Assembly (NCBI GenBank): GCA_025331565.1
Contig: JAFREQ010000043.1
Location: 4,907,001 to 4,971,000 of the forward strand
Source: Holacanthus passer
Lineage: Eukaryota > Chordata > Actinopteri > Pomacanthidae
Length of the DNA: 64,000 nucleotides
Direction: 5' to 3'
Made by a program: the position numbers and the translations under genes. The notes beneath the pieces were generated by a model. That model did no database searches. It was not told the DNA's origin and saw nothing but the letters and a program-made list of their open reading frames with translations. Shown in pieces: positions 27,201 through 41,993 of this stretch. Position 1 is the first letter of the stretch. The number at the start of each line of letters is the position of its first letter.

Positions 27201-30200
27201 TCCTCTCTGCAGTTTTTGCACGGTAGCTTTTTGGATAATCCGAGGATGAATTAAATTCTATTATCTAAAAAGTGCACTTAGTGAGGTTTTACTACCCCTA
27301 ATTGCCCCATTTCCTCTTTCCGACTGTCAACCTCTCTCCCCTCCTCCTGTTTGTCTGTCCAGGAAAGAGTCTTCCTCACCATCTCCAACTACATCTTTAC
27401 TGCCATCTTTGTGGGCGAGATGACACTCAAGGTAACATTTTACAACCTGTCTCTCTATTACTAGCGATGAGTCCTGAGAGGGCAGGCGCTACACTGAGGC
27501 ATCTTTTATGTCTGTCTCCTCCCGCGTCTCTCTGTTTGTCTCTCTTGAAGAGCCGGCTTTGCCTCAGTGCTCCCACAGCCCAGCCCCTTCCCTACCCTTC
27601 TCTCTTGGCAATTCCCATGTTCCTTTGGAGAATAGAGCAATTAAGCAATGTCATTAATTAGGGCCTTGTCTTATCTTATGGATGCAGTCCAACCTCTGCA
27701 CTTCCTCATGTCCTCTCCTCCGATGTTGACTGCTACTTTTTTTTACGAGTGCTCCCACTTCCCTCTCTTCTCATCTCACCAGTCTGGATTTTCGGACTTT
27801 CCCCATCCTTCCTTTCCTTTATTTCCTCTCCCTCCCTCCCTGTCTCTGTATTCTCTGTGAAAGGCTTTGACACAAGTGGGCCATCAATTATGCACTCCCA
27901 CAATCAATTATTAACCAATCACGGCCCATCAAGGAGCCGCAGACTTGTCAGCCCCCTGGCCGAGCCGTACACGTCTCCCCCCGTGTTTCTGTCTGTCTGA
28001 GCCTTGTGGAGCTCTGTAATGTGTGTTGGTGTGTGTTTGTTTGTGTAGCATTAATCTCTCCGTAGGACTCCACCGCTGTGTTTAGTGCGGTCTACAAGAT
28101 GCAGCCACATAAAAAGCACAGCACAGCAGGGTTGAGGAATTGGTCAGCATGTTGCGGAACTTTTTAGAGAGTTATTTTATGAGGCAGCTCCAGACACAGT
28201 GTAGCACTCCGCCAAAAAAGTAGTTGTAATGATTGTGCTATAGTTGTATGACTAAGCCATTTCTATTTCCTGCACAATTCCTCACCATAAAATATTGGAT
28301 TATACAGAAATATAAGTAAGGTCTGTAGATACTAAGTTTTGTGCATTCAGTTTACTTTTTGGCGTTGCGGTCAGTTTACACTGTGGCATTTAGATCCTAA
28401 GATGTTTGCCAAGTGCTGATCTTTCAACCATCTTGATATGTTTGCACGCAAACCCCCACAGTCCCTCTGAAGCTTTACGGGATACTTGGTAAACAGCTTC
28501 AAATGTCAGTTGCAGATTTTCGCCCAAGCAGGAGTGATGCTCCCACTGCTGCTTAGCAAAACGCCAAATCTAGCTGCGTGCATATGTTTTACCAATCCTG
28601 TACAACATCCGACCCTCAGTCTTGAAGCCACAGAGGAGGAAAGCACCATTATATGTCTAATGCGTTCACAATAAACTTTTCACAAGCGAAGATAAAGACA
28701 TTTGGGACGTTGTTACTGCACCAGTGGATGTGACAGTAAACAAGCTGTTATCTTTGTGTGATAAAGTCTGTATCTGCTCTGGATGCTCACTTGAAAGGTG
28801 TGTATGTACATTTGTTGTGTGTGTGTGTGTGTGTGTGTGTTGAGTGTGTTTGTTTATAGCCTGTTGTCCTTCAGCTGCTTATGACTTGACATGTCTCTAT
28901 TTCATCCCTTATCCTCCATCCTTGTTTCTTTGTGCTATACGTTTGTATTTTTTTCACATTAGACAGAGCTGGTTCAGGAACAGACAATATACAAACTTGT
29001 AATTGTATTTAAGTTAAACAAATGTAACCCCATGTTCTAATATGTCGCTTCACCTCTTTTTTTCCCCTCATCTTCAGGTGGTCTCCATGGGTCTGTATGT
29101 GGGTGAACAGGCTTATCTACGGAGCAGCTGGAACATTCTGGACGGCTTCCTGGTTTTTGTGTCTTTGATCGATATCGTCGTGTCCATGGCGGGCGGGGCC
29201 AAGATCCTGGGTGTGCTTCGAGTCCTCAGGCTGCTCAGAACGCTGCGTCCCCTCAGGTATGGACAAAGCCAGGGAATTTTTTTGCCTTGTCTGTATAGTT
29301 CTACCTTCACACGATTTTGTTCTCCAACAAAATGATGTTACCGAACAGATCTTAACAGCACAGTAAAGGTAACCAAAAATAATCAATTATATCCTCTTCA
29401 ATAAATATTTTCTCCCATGAGCAGTCCATTGTTTGAGCTAATCAGTGCAATTTTAAAGAAGTTAAAGTGGAACGATAACACACATCACTTCCAGCATATA
29501 AGCATCCTTTTACCCCTCTCCCGTCTTCAGGGTGATTAGCAGAGCTCCTGGGCTGAAGCTGGTGGTGGAGACCCTCATCACGTCCCTCAAACCCATTGGC
29601 AACATCGTCCTCATCTGTTGTGCATTCTTCATCATCTTTGGCATTCTTGGAGTTCAGGTAAGAAGAAAGGGAAGAGCTGTTTTAATTATACATACTGCAT
29701 GCATACATTATTTAATCAAGAATGTACATGGAAATTGTTGGAAATAACCCAGTCTATTTGTGTGTGCGATGGTTTCCTGCCTATTACTCTAATCTTTAAA
29801 AAATGTAACTCTCTCCCTCAGTTTCCCTCTTAATGGCTTTGAGGCACACTTTCTTTCTTAAGTAAACTCTCATTGTCTTCCCACTTCTTTCATCACTGCA
29901 CAACATTTTCATCCGGCGAGATCTTTGACCAGCTCATTATTTCACTCACGAGCAGCCTTTCATCTCATCCCGGGATTATGAAGGCTTATTTCTCTGTTTT
30001 ATATAAGTAGTGAGACGGCATCAAAAGCTTGCTCTCACTGTTCTTCTACTGACAGCTGTTTAAAGGCAAGTTCTTCTACTGCTTCGGCCCTGATGTCAAA
30101 AACATCACCAACAAGTCTGACTGTCTGCAAGCCAACTACAAATGGGTCCACCATAAGTACAACTTTGACAACCTGGGGCAGGTTAGTGTCCCATGTGTGT

Positions 30201-33200
30201 TATGTTTGTTACAGGAATCTATCTATCGATCTATCTATCTAAGTAAATAAATAAATAAATAAACAGTTTTTCATTCTATTCTCTGTCATCTAGGCTCTGA
30301 TGTCCCTGTTTGTACTCGCCTCCAAAGATGGCTGGGTCAACATCATGTATCACGGCCTGGATGCTGTGGGTGTGGACCAGCAGGTACCCACATATAACCT
30401 GTGCAACAACTTTTCATGAGGAAAAATCTTTAGGCATGATCTTCTATCTGGCTAATTTTTTTTTTCTCCTTCCATCTCTGTGTGTTTTCTTACCTCCTCC
30501 TATCAAATCACATCAATTCAACCACAGCCGGTGACCAACAACAACCCGTGGATGCTGCTGTATTTCATCTCCTTCCTCCTCATCGTCAGCTTCTTCGTCC
30601 TCAACATGTTTGTTGGCGTGGTGGTGGAAAACTTCCACAAGTGTCGCCAGCACCAGGAGGTGGAGGAGGCCAAAAGGCGCGAGGAGAAGCGTCAGCGGCG
30701 CATGGAAAAGAAGAGGAGAAGTAAGAGAGAGAGAAGCTGGACAGCAAAGAGGGCATAGAAGGAGTATTTATATATGGAATAGGCTTAAAGTGAAATGGGG
30801 ATAAAAAAGAAAGGGTAGAGTAAGAAAAAAGAGGCAGGAAGAGATTTATAGACGGGTACAAATGATAACAAACACAAGCTGATATATTGATACAAAACAC
30901 GAAGTGCCTGAAAACAAGCACTTGAATAGCTCACTCTCCTCCTATTGTTACTATGACACATTACAAGAATCACTTTCTATTAGAACTCTGATCAACACTG
31001 ATGAAAATTTGTGCTGTAGAAAGAGAGAGACATGGAAACAGAGACATAATAATACACACACAAGTAGCAAGTGTCATCATTGCTAATGGCAATTTGAGAT
31101 TTTTTTTTTGTTGTTGTTGACAGCGATACCAGCTTGATCAGACCTTTTAAATTTTACATTTCCAAGCACTCAGTGTGGAGCAGGTCTTCTCTGGAAGAAC
31201 AAAGATGATGTGTTGTACATTTCAAGTAGCTACAAGTGATTTAAATAGAAGTTGTATTTTAAAAGCTTAAAGGTTTGATTGATCACTCTATATTATGACA
31301 AGTCCCGTCACTTTTGAGAGCACTTTCTTTGACTAGGAACAGATTATTTTAAAAATCACTCCAACATCACAAAATATCCCTCATCAGATACAAATTTAAC
31401 ATGTTTTAAAGCTTCTATTTTTTTCTACCAACAGAAGCCCAAAAGCTGCCCTACTATTCCAGCTATGGTCAAATGCGCCTGATGATCCACACACTGTGCA
31501 CAAACCACTACCTGGATCTCATCATCACCTTCATCATCTGCATCAACGTCATCACCATGTCCTTAGAGCACTACAATCAACCTCATGTAAGAAGTTTACC
31601 CGTGTGTGGAAAGATGTGTATTTGGTGGTTGTATGGGAGTGGAAGAACAAATTGCTGTGTTGTGCAGGATGTAGGGCAGTGGGCACAGGTCCAGTTGTGT
31701 ATTTGTGTATGTGGATCCACGATGATAAATTGGGAGCGCACCTTGCATTCTTGCTTTTATGTAATTAATTAGAGATTTTTGCAACTTTGCTCTGGCTTGC
31801 CCTAAAGCGCCTCTTCCACGAAATATGGACAAAAACACACTTGCTCCATCTCAGTAGGAAGAACCTATGCTGGGTTTTTATGTACTAATGTCTGTCAAAT
31901 CTTTGCAGCTGTTTTCCTGCACCCGACTCCAACTCTTACATAAAGCCTCTGCATCCCCAAACAGCAGTGTCTTACAAAGACAGTGAAACCACTGACTGGT
32001 CAACCACCACGAAGCTATCCAGGCTCTGTGGTGTGTGTTGTGAGTAGCTGCAGTCCACACAAAGGAGCTGTGATTGCACTGCTGATTTGCTGTGGGCTGC
32101 TGTCAGAGCGCTGTTAGCCGTACATTACGCCTATCTGTCCATTCATGCGTGATGAATGGGGGTTCAGAAACCTGATGGCGTTTTTGTGAAGGAGAGAAAA
32201 GTGATTATCCTTGAGATAAGATGCCTGTTTGACCTTTAAAACGGAGCGAGCTTTCTCAAACTGACCGAGCATCAGATAAATATCACAGGTCTTGGCTGTA
32301 TTTGTCAGCTGTTGGTTCTGACATTTGGCAGCCTCCCACTTGTTAGAAGCTACAGCTCTATTTATGAAAGGAGACAACAGCCAAGAAAAGTAATTTTGAG
32401 TCAGTAACATGAAGCTGGACTGGATGTTTAAGAAAGGATGCTTGTGTCTGGAATAATTGAATACTTTGCAAATATATTTTGTTTTAAAAATGTCTGTTTG
32501 TGGGGAATATTGTCTGTGTGTATGTGTGTGTGTGTGCGTGTGTGTGGTGCATGAATGGAAGATGCTCTGTTTGCGCCTCTGGCATGCTTGATTTTACTGT
32601 ACAAACAATGGGAACAAATCCAGTTCTGCAGTTTCTCCCTGCTGATACTCCACTCTACCCCATTGCACATGCACTCACACACACACACACACACACTCAC
32701 ACACACACACACACACACCTTTTTTACTCTCTCTTTCCAGTCTCTGGATCTCGCCCTGAAGTACTGCAACTATTTCTTCACCTCCACTTTTGTGCTGGAA
32801 TCGGTACTCAAGCTCATCGCCTTTGGCTTTCGCCGCTTCTTCAAAGACAGGTACAGTGTGTGTTTACACCTTGTGTGTCGGCAGTGGGATTGCGAGTGAG
32901 AGTGTTTCCCTTTCTGCCTGCATGTGTCGACTGTGTGTGCTTATTTGTAGCACCTTGTACACATGTATAATTCTAACACAAGACAGCTTGATGTCAAAAC
33001 TCATCCATCCATTGTGGGATTTGTTAATCTGCCGTCCAGAGATAGACTGTACTGTATGTGATGACTGTCAATCAGCCTTTCTTATGGTCTTTTATCGTGT
33101 CAAGCCTGAAAATGCAATCCCATTGGATTAAATAACGCAAACTGAGCTTTACATTTCAAAACAGTTGCAGATTTAATGTCACTGAAAATTACAAAATGAC

Positions 33201-34424
33201 CCTGTGCTTTTGTTGTCTTTTGTCACTTTTCCCATGTGAAAAATAAACATGAAAGCAACTATCAGGGCTCTAATGTCTTGAAATAACATATAGTATAAAT
33301 AGCGCCACAATAAACTGTTATTTAGTTCAAAGAGTAATGGATGTATGAATACGCCATTTGCTTTGATCACTATAAATGGAATAGGGAATAACAGCTTTGA
33401 CGATATAGAGGATTATGAAACATGTTGAAATATGTGAGCAGGCTCTGAGGCCTTCTGTTATTAAGTTGGCTAAACCATTTGTGATGCAAATACAGATTTC
33501 CTGACAATTATCACCCATGATCAGTTCTGTCAGAGACACAGTAAGAAACAAGAACTCACAGTTTTCCTCCTAGTATTTAACTTATTTCATTCCCAACAAG
33601 TTATTCCATAATGTCAGCGCCAACTATAATTCATGTTCTATTAATAAATCTTTTTAAATGGATATGATAATCCAATCATGAGGAGAATTTTTCATTGTAA
33701 TCACTTACTGGATGAAATAATATAGGCCTGACTGAAAAAAGAAACTGTTAATCTCCAGCATCATTCAGCTTAACAAAACCAATTTGTCTATTAGTTCCCT
33801 GCACGAGACACTACTTCACTTTTCATTTCTCCAACTCACCTTTGTTTGACCTCCATGGGAAGCACAACTCAGCACCGGCCTGTTCACTCCCACATTCATT
33901 CACTCAGAGCCCGGACTAATTGATTTGTCACTCACCCAAATGTGCACAAGACTGATGTCTTATTCTTTTCAGGGATGTGTGGTGACTAATTAAAGGCAGA
34001 AACAGATTTGGGAGCTTATATTACACTGATGGTAGTTTCATGTCATTGACCTATTTTAGCTGGTGAAGAGAGAGAGAGGAAAACGGGTAATAGTGAGAGA
34101 GATGAGGTGGCGGAGGGGAAGAGACTGATAATACTGTATATAGAAGGGAAAGCTGGACTGATCAAAGACAAAAAAGGAGGAGGACAAATGAGTGATGAAA
34201 CGAAAAAGAGATGGGTGGATATAGAGAGAATTTATCACACAGTTACCAGCTGGCACTTTGTCTCTTTTTATGTAGTGTCAGCAACAGCCGTGAGCAGTCA
34301 TTGCGCATAGTGTGATTTATAGTCGGGGGTGACTCTCAGGCCAGCTTTAGAACTAGGTCAATGGAGTAGCAGGTAACACACAAACACGCTGCCACATGTG
34401 CCACCATGTACTGTGAGTCTGCAG

Positions 34425-34465
<41 letters not shown>

Positions 34466-35799
34466 TGTTGGCCAAATAGTTCTGAGGCTCTGAAAGTCCA
34501 ACACACGTTAAATTGTTTTCATGAGTAACAGGTGCATTATTTATCAAGTGAGCTACATTGTTTCTGTGACTTTGATGCGTTTATGTGATTAAGGAGCATT
34601 ATTTTGCAAACGTGAAGAAAGGGTTCTGCCATCTTCAGCCTTGAAGGGCTGTATGTCTGCAACTGTAGAGGATGACCCTCTTTAACCAAGGTGGGTAAGA
34701 CTGGAACAAAATATGTTAAAAGACAGAGAAGCCCTGACAGCAGAGGGAAACGTGATCCTGTGCGTGATCCAAAAAAACTGGCAGTGGCAAATGTTTTAGC
34801 AGTCTGAGCACCTTGCTGTATGATCTCAGATCAGATGTGCACCTGATTTGCCATTTTTAACGAAAACTCAAACAGTTTCAAGCTCACAAAATTGGCAACA
34901 TCTGTTTCCCATCTGTCCTCAAGCCGTAAAAGGAAACTGTCAGACAAGCTTTTTTGCTGGATGTGATGGATTTATTAAGGACTTTTGGCACTGTAGATGA
35001 GGCACTGTAGCATTGCTGGTAGAAATATGTAGCTCTTAAAAGAGAGTAATGTGTTGAAAGGTGACTGATAATTAACTACATACCATCTGATTGTAGGACT
35101 TACAGTAGGAGCCAACATGTGAACTACAACTGTGACGGATTTGTGTTTATATTTGCTTTGTGTGTGCGCGTGTGTGGTGCGTGTGCCTTTGTGCACCTTC
35201 CTCCATCACATGAGTGTGTGTGTGTGTGCTTGTGCTAGGTGGAACCAGTTGGACCTGGCCATTGTGCTTCTGTCAGTGATGGGCATCACCCTGGAGGAGA
35301 TCGAGATCAGCGCTGCCCTGCCCATCAACCCCACTATCATCAGGATCATGAGAGTACTGAGGATAGCACGAGGTACATATACCACACATGTGTGAAATAC
35401 GAACACACAAACACACACTTAGATGTCCTATCCCAGCCACACTTCCTGTAAATCCTTTTAGTCATGTAGATTATTCACTTGATCTTGCTGGTGTGTTACA
35501 ATATAACTGTGGAAACTGCACACAACTAGCTTTAGCATAGCAGCTAATTACTAAAGGCCTGTTTTTGCACATGCATGTGTGTGTGTGCATGTCTGTGATA
35601 TATAGAGTGTAAATTAAGAACTGACCTTTCCACAGTTTTATGTCCCCCATTTAGTCTGTAATTGAACCTGGGGGATTTCCCACTAAATGCCCACACTTAT
35701 AATCTCTCTCTCACACACACTCACACAGTGCTGAAGCTGCTCAAGATGGCTACAGGAATGAGAGCCCTGCTGGATACGGTGGTCCAAGCCCTGCCTCAG

Positions 35800-35837
<38 letters not shown>

Positions 35838-38800
35838 TCTTTCTTCCTCACAGACACACGCTGCACATTCCCAGAGAGAGAGTTAGCCAGTCTCAGTCAA
35901 TAGCCAGGGTGGTACGAGCCCCCACTCGTTCTCCTTCTCTGTTGGCCTGAAGGCAACTCTAATAGATGACTCATTCGTGCCACAGACTGGTAGACTGGCA
36001 CACACACGTGCACACACACACACACACACACACACACAAGCTTCATCTTGTTTTCACTTTCAGCACCATGGAGAGCACCCAGACTCCCACTGTGACCACA
36101 GCGTGCTAGAAACAGCGGGAGCTTCTTAAACCAGTCTGTAGTTCATTTGGTGGTGAAATGTCCACAGAGTCAGACAGTTTCTAGGCCGTCCCACTGTCAA
36201 AATCATTCCAGTGCACTCAAAGTTGAGCTCCTAGAACATTCCCAGAATGCATCTGTGCTCTTCTTACTGAAGTAGTGCATGTTTGCTTTCTCGCACACTC
36301 TTTTGAATTGAGAATAAAAGAGGAGACAACAGAACAAATGCAAAGTCTTGTTATGTACTGTATATGTAATATTTATGTTATATATAAATGTCGTCATGTC
36401 GTTTCCGTGCGTGGCCTCAGAATCATGTCTTCGTCAGTGTCCCAGTGTCCAATTGATAACCTATGCCTAAAGCTCTATTCACTGTATTCTAGTCACTGAT
36501 GTCTAAACGCAAGAGCAAGAGTTTGACATTTTTGGAATTGTGCTCATTTGCTATTCTTACCAGGAGTTAGTTGGATTCCTATCATTCTCTTGTCTGCACA
36601 GTGTTGTATGTAGCTGGAGCTGGAGCCAGCACCACATTAATTTAGTTTAGCAGCAAGACTGGACAGAGGAAGAAGCTGCTAGACTAGTTCTGTCCAGAGG
36701 TAACAAAATCTGCCAACACATCTTAATGTCACTATTAAGTTAACTGCTGCTGGCTCCATATCTACCATACAGACATGAGAGTGGTATCAATCTTCTCGTC
36801 TAACTCTGGGCGAGAAAGCAAACGCATTACCCAAAATGTTAAACTGCTCCTTACAAGAACGGCAGTTGTCCAGACAGACAGGTTCGGTGCAACGACGGGT
36901 GTACAGCCTCATTAATGGACACGCAGGCGCACAGTGACACACGCACACACATCTGACCCATTGACCATCAAAGGTAAGATGAAGCAAACAGAGGGAAACA
37001 GGTGGTGCGGTGACAGGAGGGCAAGCAGAGGTGAGGGAGAACAGATTCCTTGTCTTTCTTTTCTATTGATCCCCCTCTCATTAACACTGAGCCCTTTACT
37101 CTATCCCAAGGGCACCAGGGGAGGTAATTAAAACTAGGGCTAATTAAACAATTCCAGGAGGTCCCTCTCTGTGTGTATGGGTGTGTGTGCATACCGAGCT
37201 GCTGAAAGAGCGAGAGCGAAAGTGTTACACCTGGCGAGAGATTAACCTGAGGTGATATTACGTTTTATTTTACTGTGAAAATGAAATGGCCAGCTGCCAA
37301 CGTTTCTTCATTCTATCACATAGCATATTGAGGACAGTATTGACATTTCAACAAAGGCTTCATGATACAGCTGAACAAAGGAGCAGGTGAATACACTGTT
37401 ATTGGTCTAAGAAGAAGAAAGAATATGAATAACGCCACCAGGGCGCACGGGGGTAGATGTCTGCTTTAGAATAAGAATTTGTGAGATTAAACATGATGTG
37501 AAGCAGTGTGTATATTTAATAGGCTATGACAGGACATGGAGATGTAATGAGGGATCTATATACTCACACTAAATGGGTGAGTAAGCTTAACGCTGCTCAC
37601 CGATGTGTTAAGAGAAATGCATTTTTATGGCTTGTCTCTGCAAAGACGCAGTAAGACAAAGTCATTTTACCCACAAGCATCCTCTATTATCCCCTCCTCT
37701 CCGACTGATGTAAAATGGCTGCAACACACCGTTCACTAACACCAATAGCCTATATCATGTTGGCACTAAAGTCAAGCCAGTTGTTTTATCTCTTCTGTGG
37801 GAATGGCTGAGAAATCTCCAGAAGAGCCTCAGGCAGATGTGAACACCACATGGTGTGCCATTTGTGTTTTGGGAAGGCTGTCCCCTGTGAAACTATTTGT
37901 ATTTGGCTTAAATAATTGATGTTGACAATGTTGGAGTCAAATCTTTCAACATTTGTGCAAAAACGGGCGAAAAAGTAGAAAAGCTCAGGCTTATTTTCAT
38001 CCAATAAATGTTTTTCAGTTTCAACACTTGATACGTTGTCTTTGCACTATTTTCAATTAAATAAAGGGTTTAAATGATTTGATCAAAATCTGTTTCTCTT
38101 AACATTTTACCCAGTGTCCCAACTTTTTTGGAATTGGGTTGTACATCTGCACAGAATGCACTAATAAATTCCTCCTAGTAAAACTTTCTCAAAAGTGCAT
38201 TCGTCCTTATCTTGGATCCCACACAGGCCCAGGTCATTATGAAGCACAGATTGTTAAGCACACCAGACTGGATAGCACTAACTTAAGAAACCCCAGAACA
38301 GTCACATGTACAATTATTACAGCACTCCAAATGAAAGCTTGTATGGCAATGACCTCCATTACTTTCAGTCTAAAGGGACTCATTGGACTGTTCTGCATGT
38401 AATGGGGCATATTTGTCTACATCAAAAGTAAACTTAAGTATTTTTATAATAGAGATGCTTCTAAAACATTAAACTGTGCTATATGCAGGCAGATATTTTG
38501 TTCTTTTCTCCATGACCTTCTGCAGCCTGTTCATTAAGGTCTTGTTTATATGTAGATATTTTCCCCTTCTGTTTAAAGAAAAAAAAATGTGTCCACGCAA
38601 CCTTTATTTTACAAAATATCTCCAAACACACTGGAATGCAAACAAGATACCAAACGATGTCACATGTCCACATGGATACCCAAAAAATGAAGTTTTCAAA
38701 AATCTTTGTTTTATTGAGCTAAATGGAGGAAACGCAGAATATAATATTAGTTTAAAAAAATATCCATATACTTGTAGACAAACCTCAGTGTAGAATTGAC

Positions 38801-41800
38801 CTGCTAACTAGGCGACTTATATGTAATTAGTGGTATGTTACTTACTTTGATGATTCCCCTCTATCACTTGTCATTGTGGTGAATTTTAAAAGGAGACACA
38901 TAAACAAAGATATTCAAACCTTGAGCATAAGAGAGGTGGCTGTAATAAAAGCAGTTCTTCTGCAAGAAATGGCATAGCTCTGAAATCTCATTGTGGTTCA
39001 ATTTAACGTGACCTAAATCCAATCACAATCCAATCATTTGACTTGGCTCCTATTTACAGAGAACTTTCCCTCCAAACCAGACATTATAATCAAAACATTC
39101 ATTTTCACTGTGATTTTTTTTTCTTCTACAGTCAGGCTTTGCTATAGCTCTGCCAAACCCTGCTTCAAACAGAGAGCAGCCACCAGAATCTCAACATCAT
39201 TTCTAAATACATTTTGTTTGCATTGTAGCCTCTGTGTAATCTCTTTAGAATAAGCTCTGTCATAATGTTGATTTATTATTCCTAGACCAAACTCTACAAA
39301 GTAAAGCAACTTTCCACTATCTTTCTCCTGAAAAACAGGTGAACTAAAGCTCTCTTTAGAATGGAGCATAATTATAGTAACTATTTGTCAGTACATTTTC
39401 TCATTCCCAGCAGAGCAGTGTTGTTAGCAGACTGTTAAAGACAGTGAATAGGAGACTGCGTTTTGTATCCCTGTAATGGGATTAGATTTTGCCCTGAGTG
39501 TTTACTGTGCAACATCATCATCACCATTAAGTTGAGGCAACAGAAGGCTGTTTTGCAGTGGAACCGAGCCAAATCCCAAACCCCCAAACTCAAAAATTCA
39601 CAACAGCATCAGGGGTTTAGTTGTATCAAAGTCTCAGAGGAAGCTGTGCCATGGTGTGCAGAAGTGAGCAGGGTATGGGTGCAGCATGCTTGAAACAAGT
39701 TGGACTGGATTGTTAAAAAAAAAAAGTGGATTCTGTTTCTAATGGTTAGTTGTTTTAAGATGAGTGACTTGCACAGTAATTTAAAATAAGGTTCAATTAC
39801 ATTCAAGCAAGTCTATAGCTGATTTATCACTCTTCTCATTAGCTGTGACTTTTTGATCTCTTCGTTTTTAAAAGACACTTTATTTTGTATTGGCTTTAAG
39901 ATTATGAGCCAAATTGGGATAGTGTTTAAGAATTTTTACTGCTGTTAATTAAAAATGAACAAGTCTGCATTCTTGCTGATTATGAGCGTATAACCGAGCC
40001 AGAACTGTTTAGGTCGCACTTTGTAGCTGCAGATGTTGGAATGCTGTCAAATGGTTTGTGTGCATGGTAAGATGTTCTCATATCTGTGTGTCTGTCTGTG
40101 CATATTGCAGGTGGGTAACCTGGGCCTGCTCTTCATGCTGCTGTTTTTCATCTACGCCGCCTTAGGAGTAGAGCTTTTTGGAGAACTTGGTAAGTGCACC
40201 GGTCACGATGCCAAAGGATTATGTCAGACAAAGACATTTACCTGTGCACTTATAAACAATGTTAAGAATATTATACAGATGTTTTTTTTTTAACCACAAA
40301 TCTTTTAAGCGAATCCATATATTCATTCCATGACTCAATCGAACCAAGGCTGTGATATATGGTTGCATTAGGTGTAACTTGTAAAGACAAGGGTAAATAC
40401 TTCCAAGGACATTTTGATGATACGTACATTGATTAGTTATTATGAAAGAAATATTTGGATATTTATGCCAATGTAAAAGGACAAACATTTAAAATGAGGT
40501 TCTGTGAAGCTTCATGTGAACGAAAGTGGAATCATGTGCAGGAGAATCTCAGAATGAATTCAACAGTTTTGAGTTTTGGACAGTTTTTCTTTTTCCAGTG
40601 GATGGATTACTCTTTGAACGTAACTTGTTGAGAAATTGTGTTATCTGGCATGTAACAAAATATTCACCGTTATATATGTGGCAATGGTCATCAGCTTTTC
40701 CACTCATTGAATTAATCCTTTCATCACATACTATATATAAATATACTGTATGTGGTGATGTTGACATGAGAGAGTTGTTCCAAATAGTTGTAGAGCATGC
40801 CGTCCACATCACTATGTGTGCCCTCGTCACTATGGGTGTAAGGCGATTAAAAATCAACATCTGTCCATGTCCGTCCCAATGGGTAAATTATGGCTCCAAG
40901 TTATCGTGCACTCATTATATTAAACCTATCTTGTGCAAGAGGACTTGTGTTAACTTCAGTATGGAAATCTCCTTATTTCCTCTCCATCCTTTATTCCTTT
41001 TCATCAGTTCTCTCTCCTGCAGTCAGACTGCCATTAGGGATTCAACCCACTCTCCAGTATTCTGATACATAAGTACTGTCCTAAAATATCCACATTGAAG
41101 TTGGGAGATATATCTTCCAAACTGTCACATTTCCCTTGTGTGCTGCAGCTGCAGCCAGTGGCCACATTGCTTCCTATTGGAGCTTGGCAGGAGAAAGGAT
41201 TAGTGGCAAATGCAAGTGTCTCTTTCTTGAGGCCATTCCAGAGATTATCTTGGGATATAAGCTCAAAGACAAATACAGTGTTTTGTCACGTTGCTACTGC
41301 TTTGATAACAGACTGTGTCTACATTGAGTTGGCTTGTTTGGACAGTCATCCAGGCAGCTTAGCAACAGAAATGGTGCATGTTTTGTGCAGTTTTTGGGAG
41401 TAATGACATGTTAGTGTCACACACACGCAAATGTTGATTCACAAGTCTTTTCTTCTTTTGTTATCCCTGCTCCCATCCTGTTCCATTTTCTCCCTCTCTC
41501 TGTATCCCCCCCCACCTCTTTCTTATCTGTGATCCAATAACTTCTTCTCTTCCTCCATCCGTCCACCTCACTCTCACCCTCAGTTTGCAATGCAGACTAT
41601 CCATGTGAGGGAATGAGTCGTCACGCTACCTTTGAGAACTTTGGCATGGCCTTCCTTACCTTGTTTCAAGTCTCCACGGGCGACAACTGGAATGGCATCA
41701 TGAAGGTACGAAGCCGCATTCAAAATATGATGTGCAAAGCTTTAGTATATTAACAAACTTCGTAGAGCTTCCTTAGTGTTTGTGTTCTAAAAGGAAGAAA

Positions 41801-41957
41801 TATAGAACTAGAGATAACAGTGAAGAGAAGAGACAAACTCTACTTCTCTCATCCATCCTGCCTTCACTCTAGTGATGCTTACTGATGAGAAGGAAACGAG
41901 CTTGCTCAGCACCGGGGGCACAGATTTCCTTACTGATGGGCAGAGGAATGCCTCATT

Positions 41958-41993
<36 letters not shown>

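Larger units (their letters stand above)
35800..40110 (+). other. Intron 24 (4.3 kb)
   Basis: There is no exon. It holds CA tracts at 35801-35835 and about 36000-36038, a long-TIR element at 36520-36845, and copy B of the dispersed repeat ending at 38143. The rest (38150-40100) is AT-rich with nothing supported. Confidence 0.7.
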
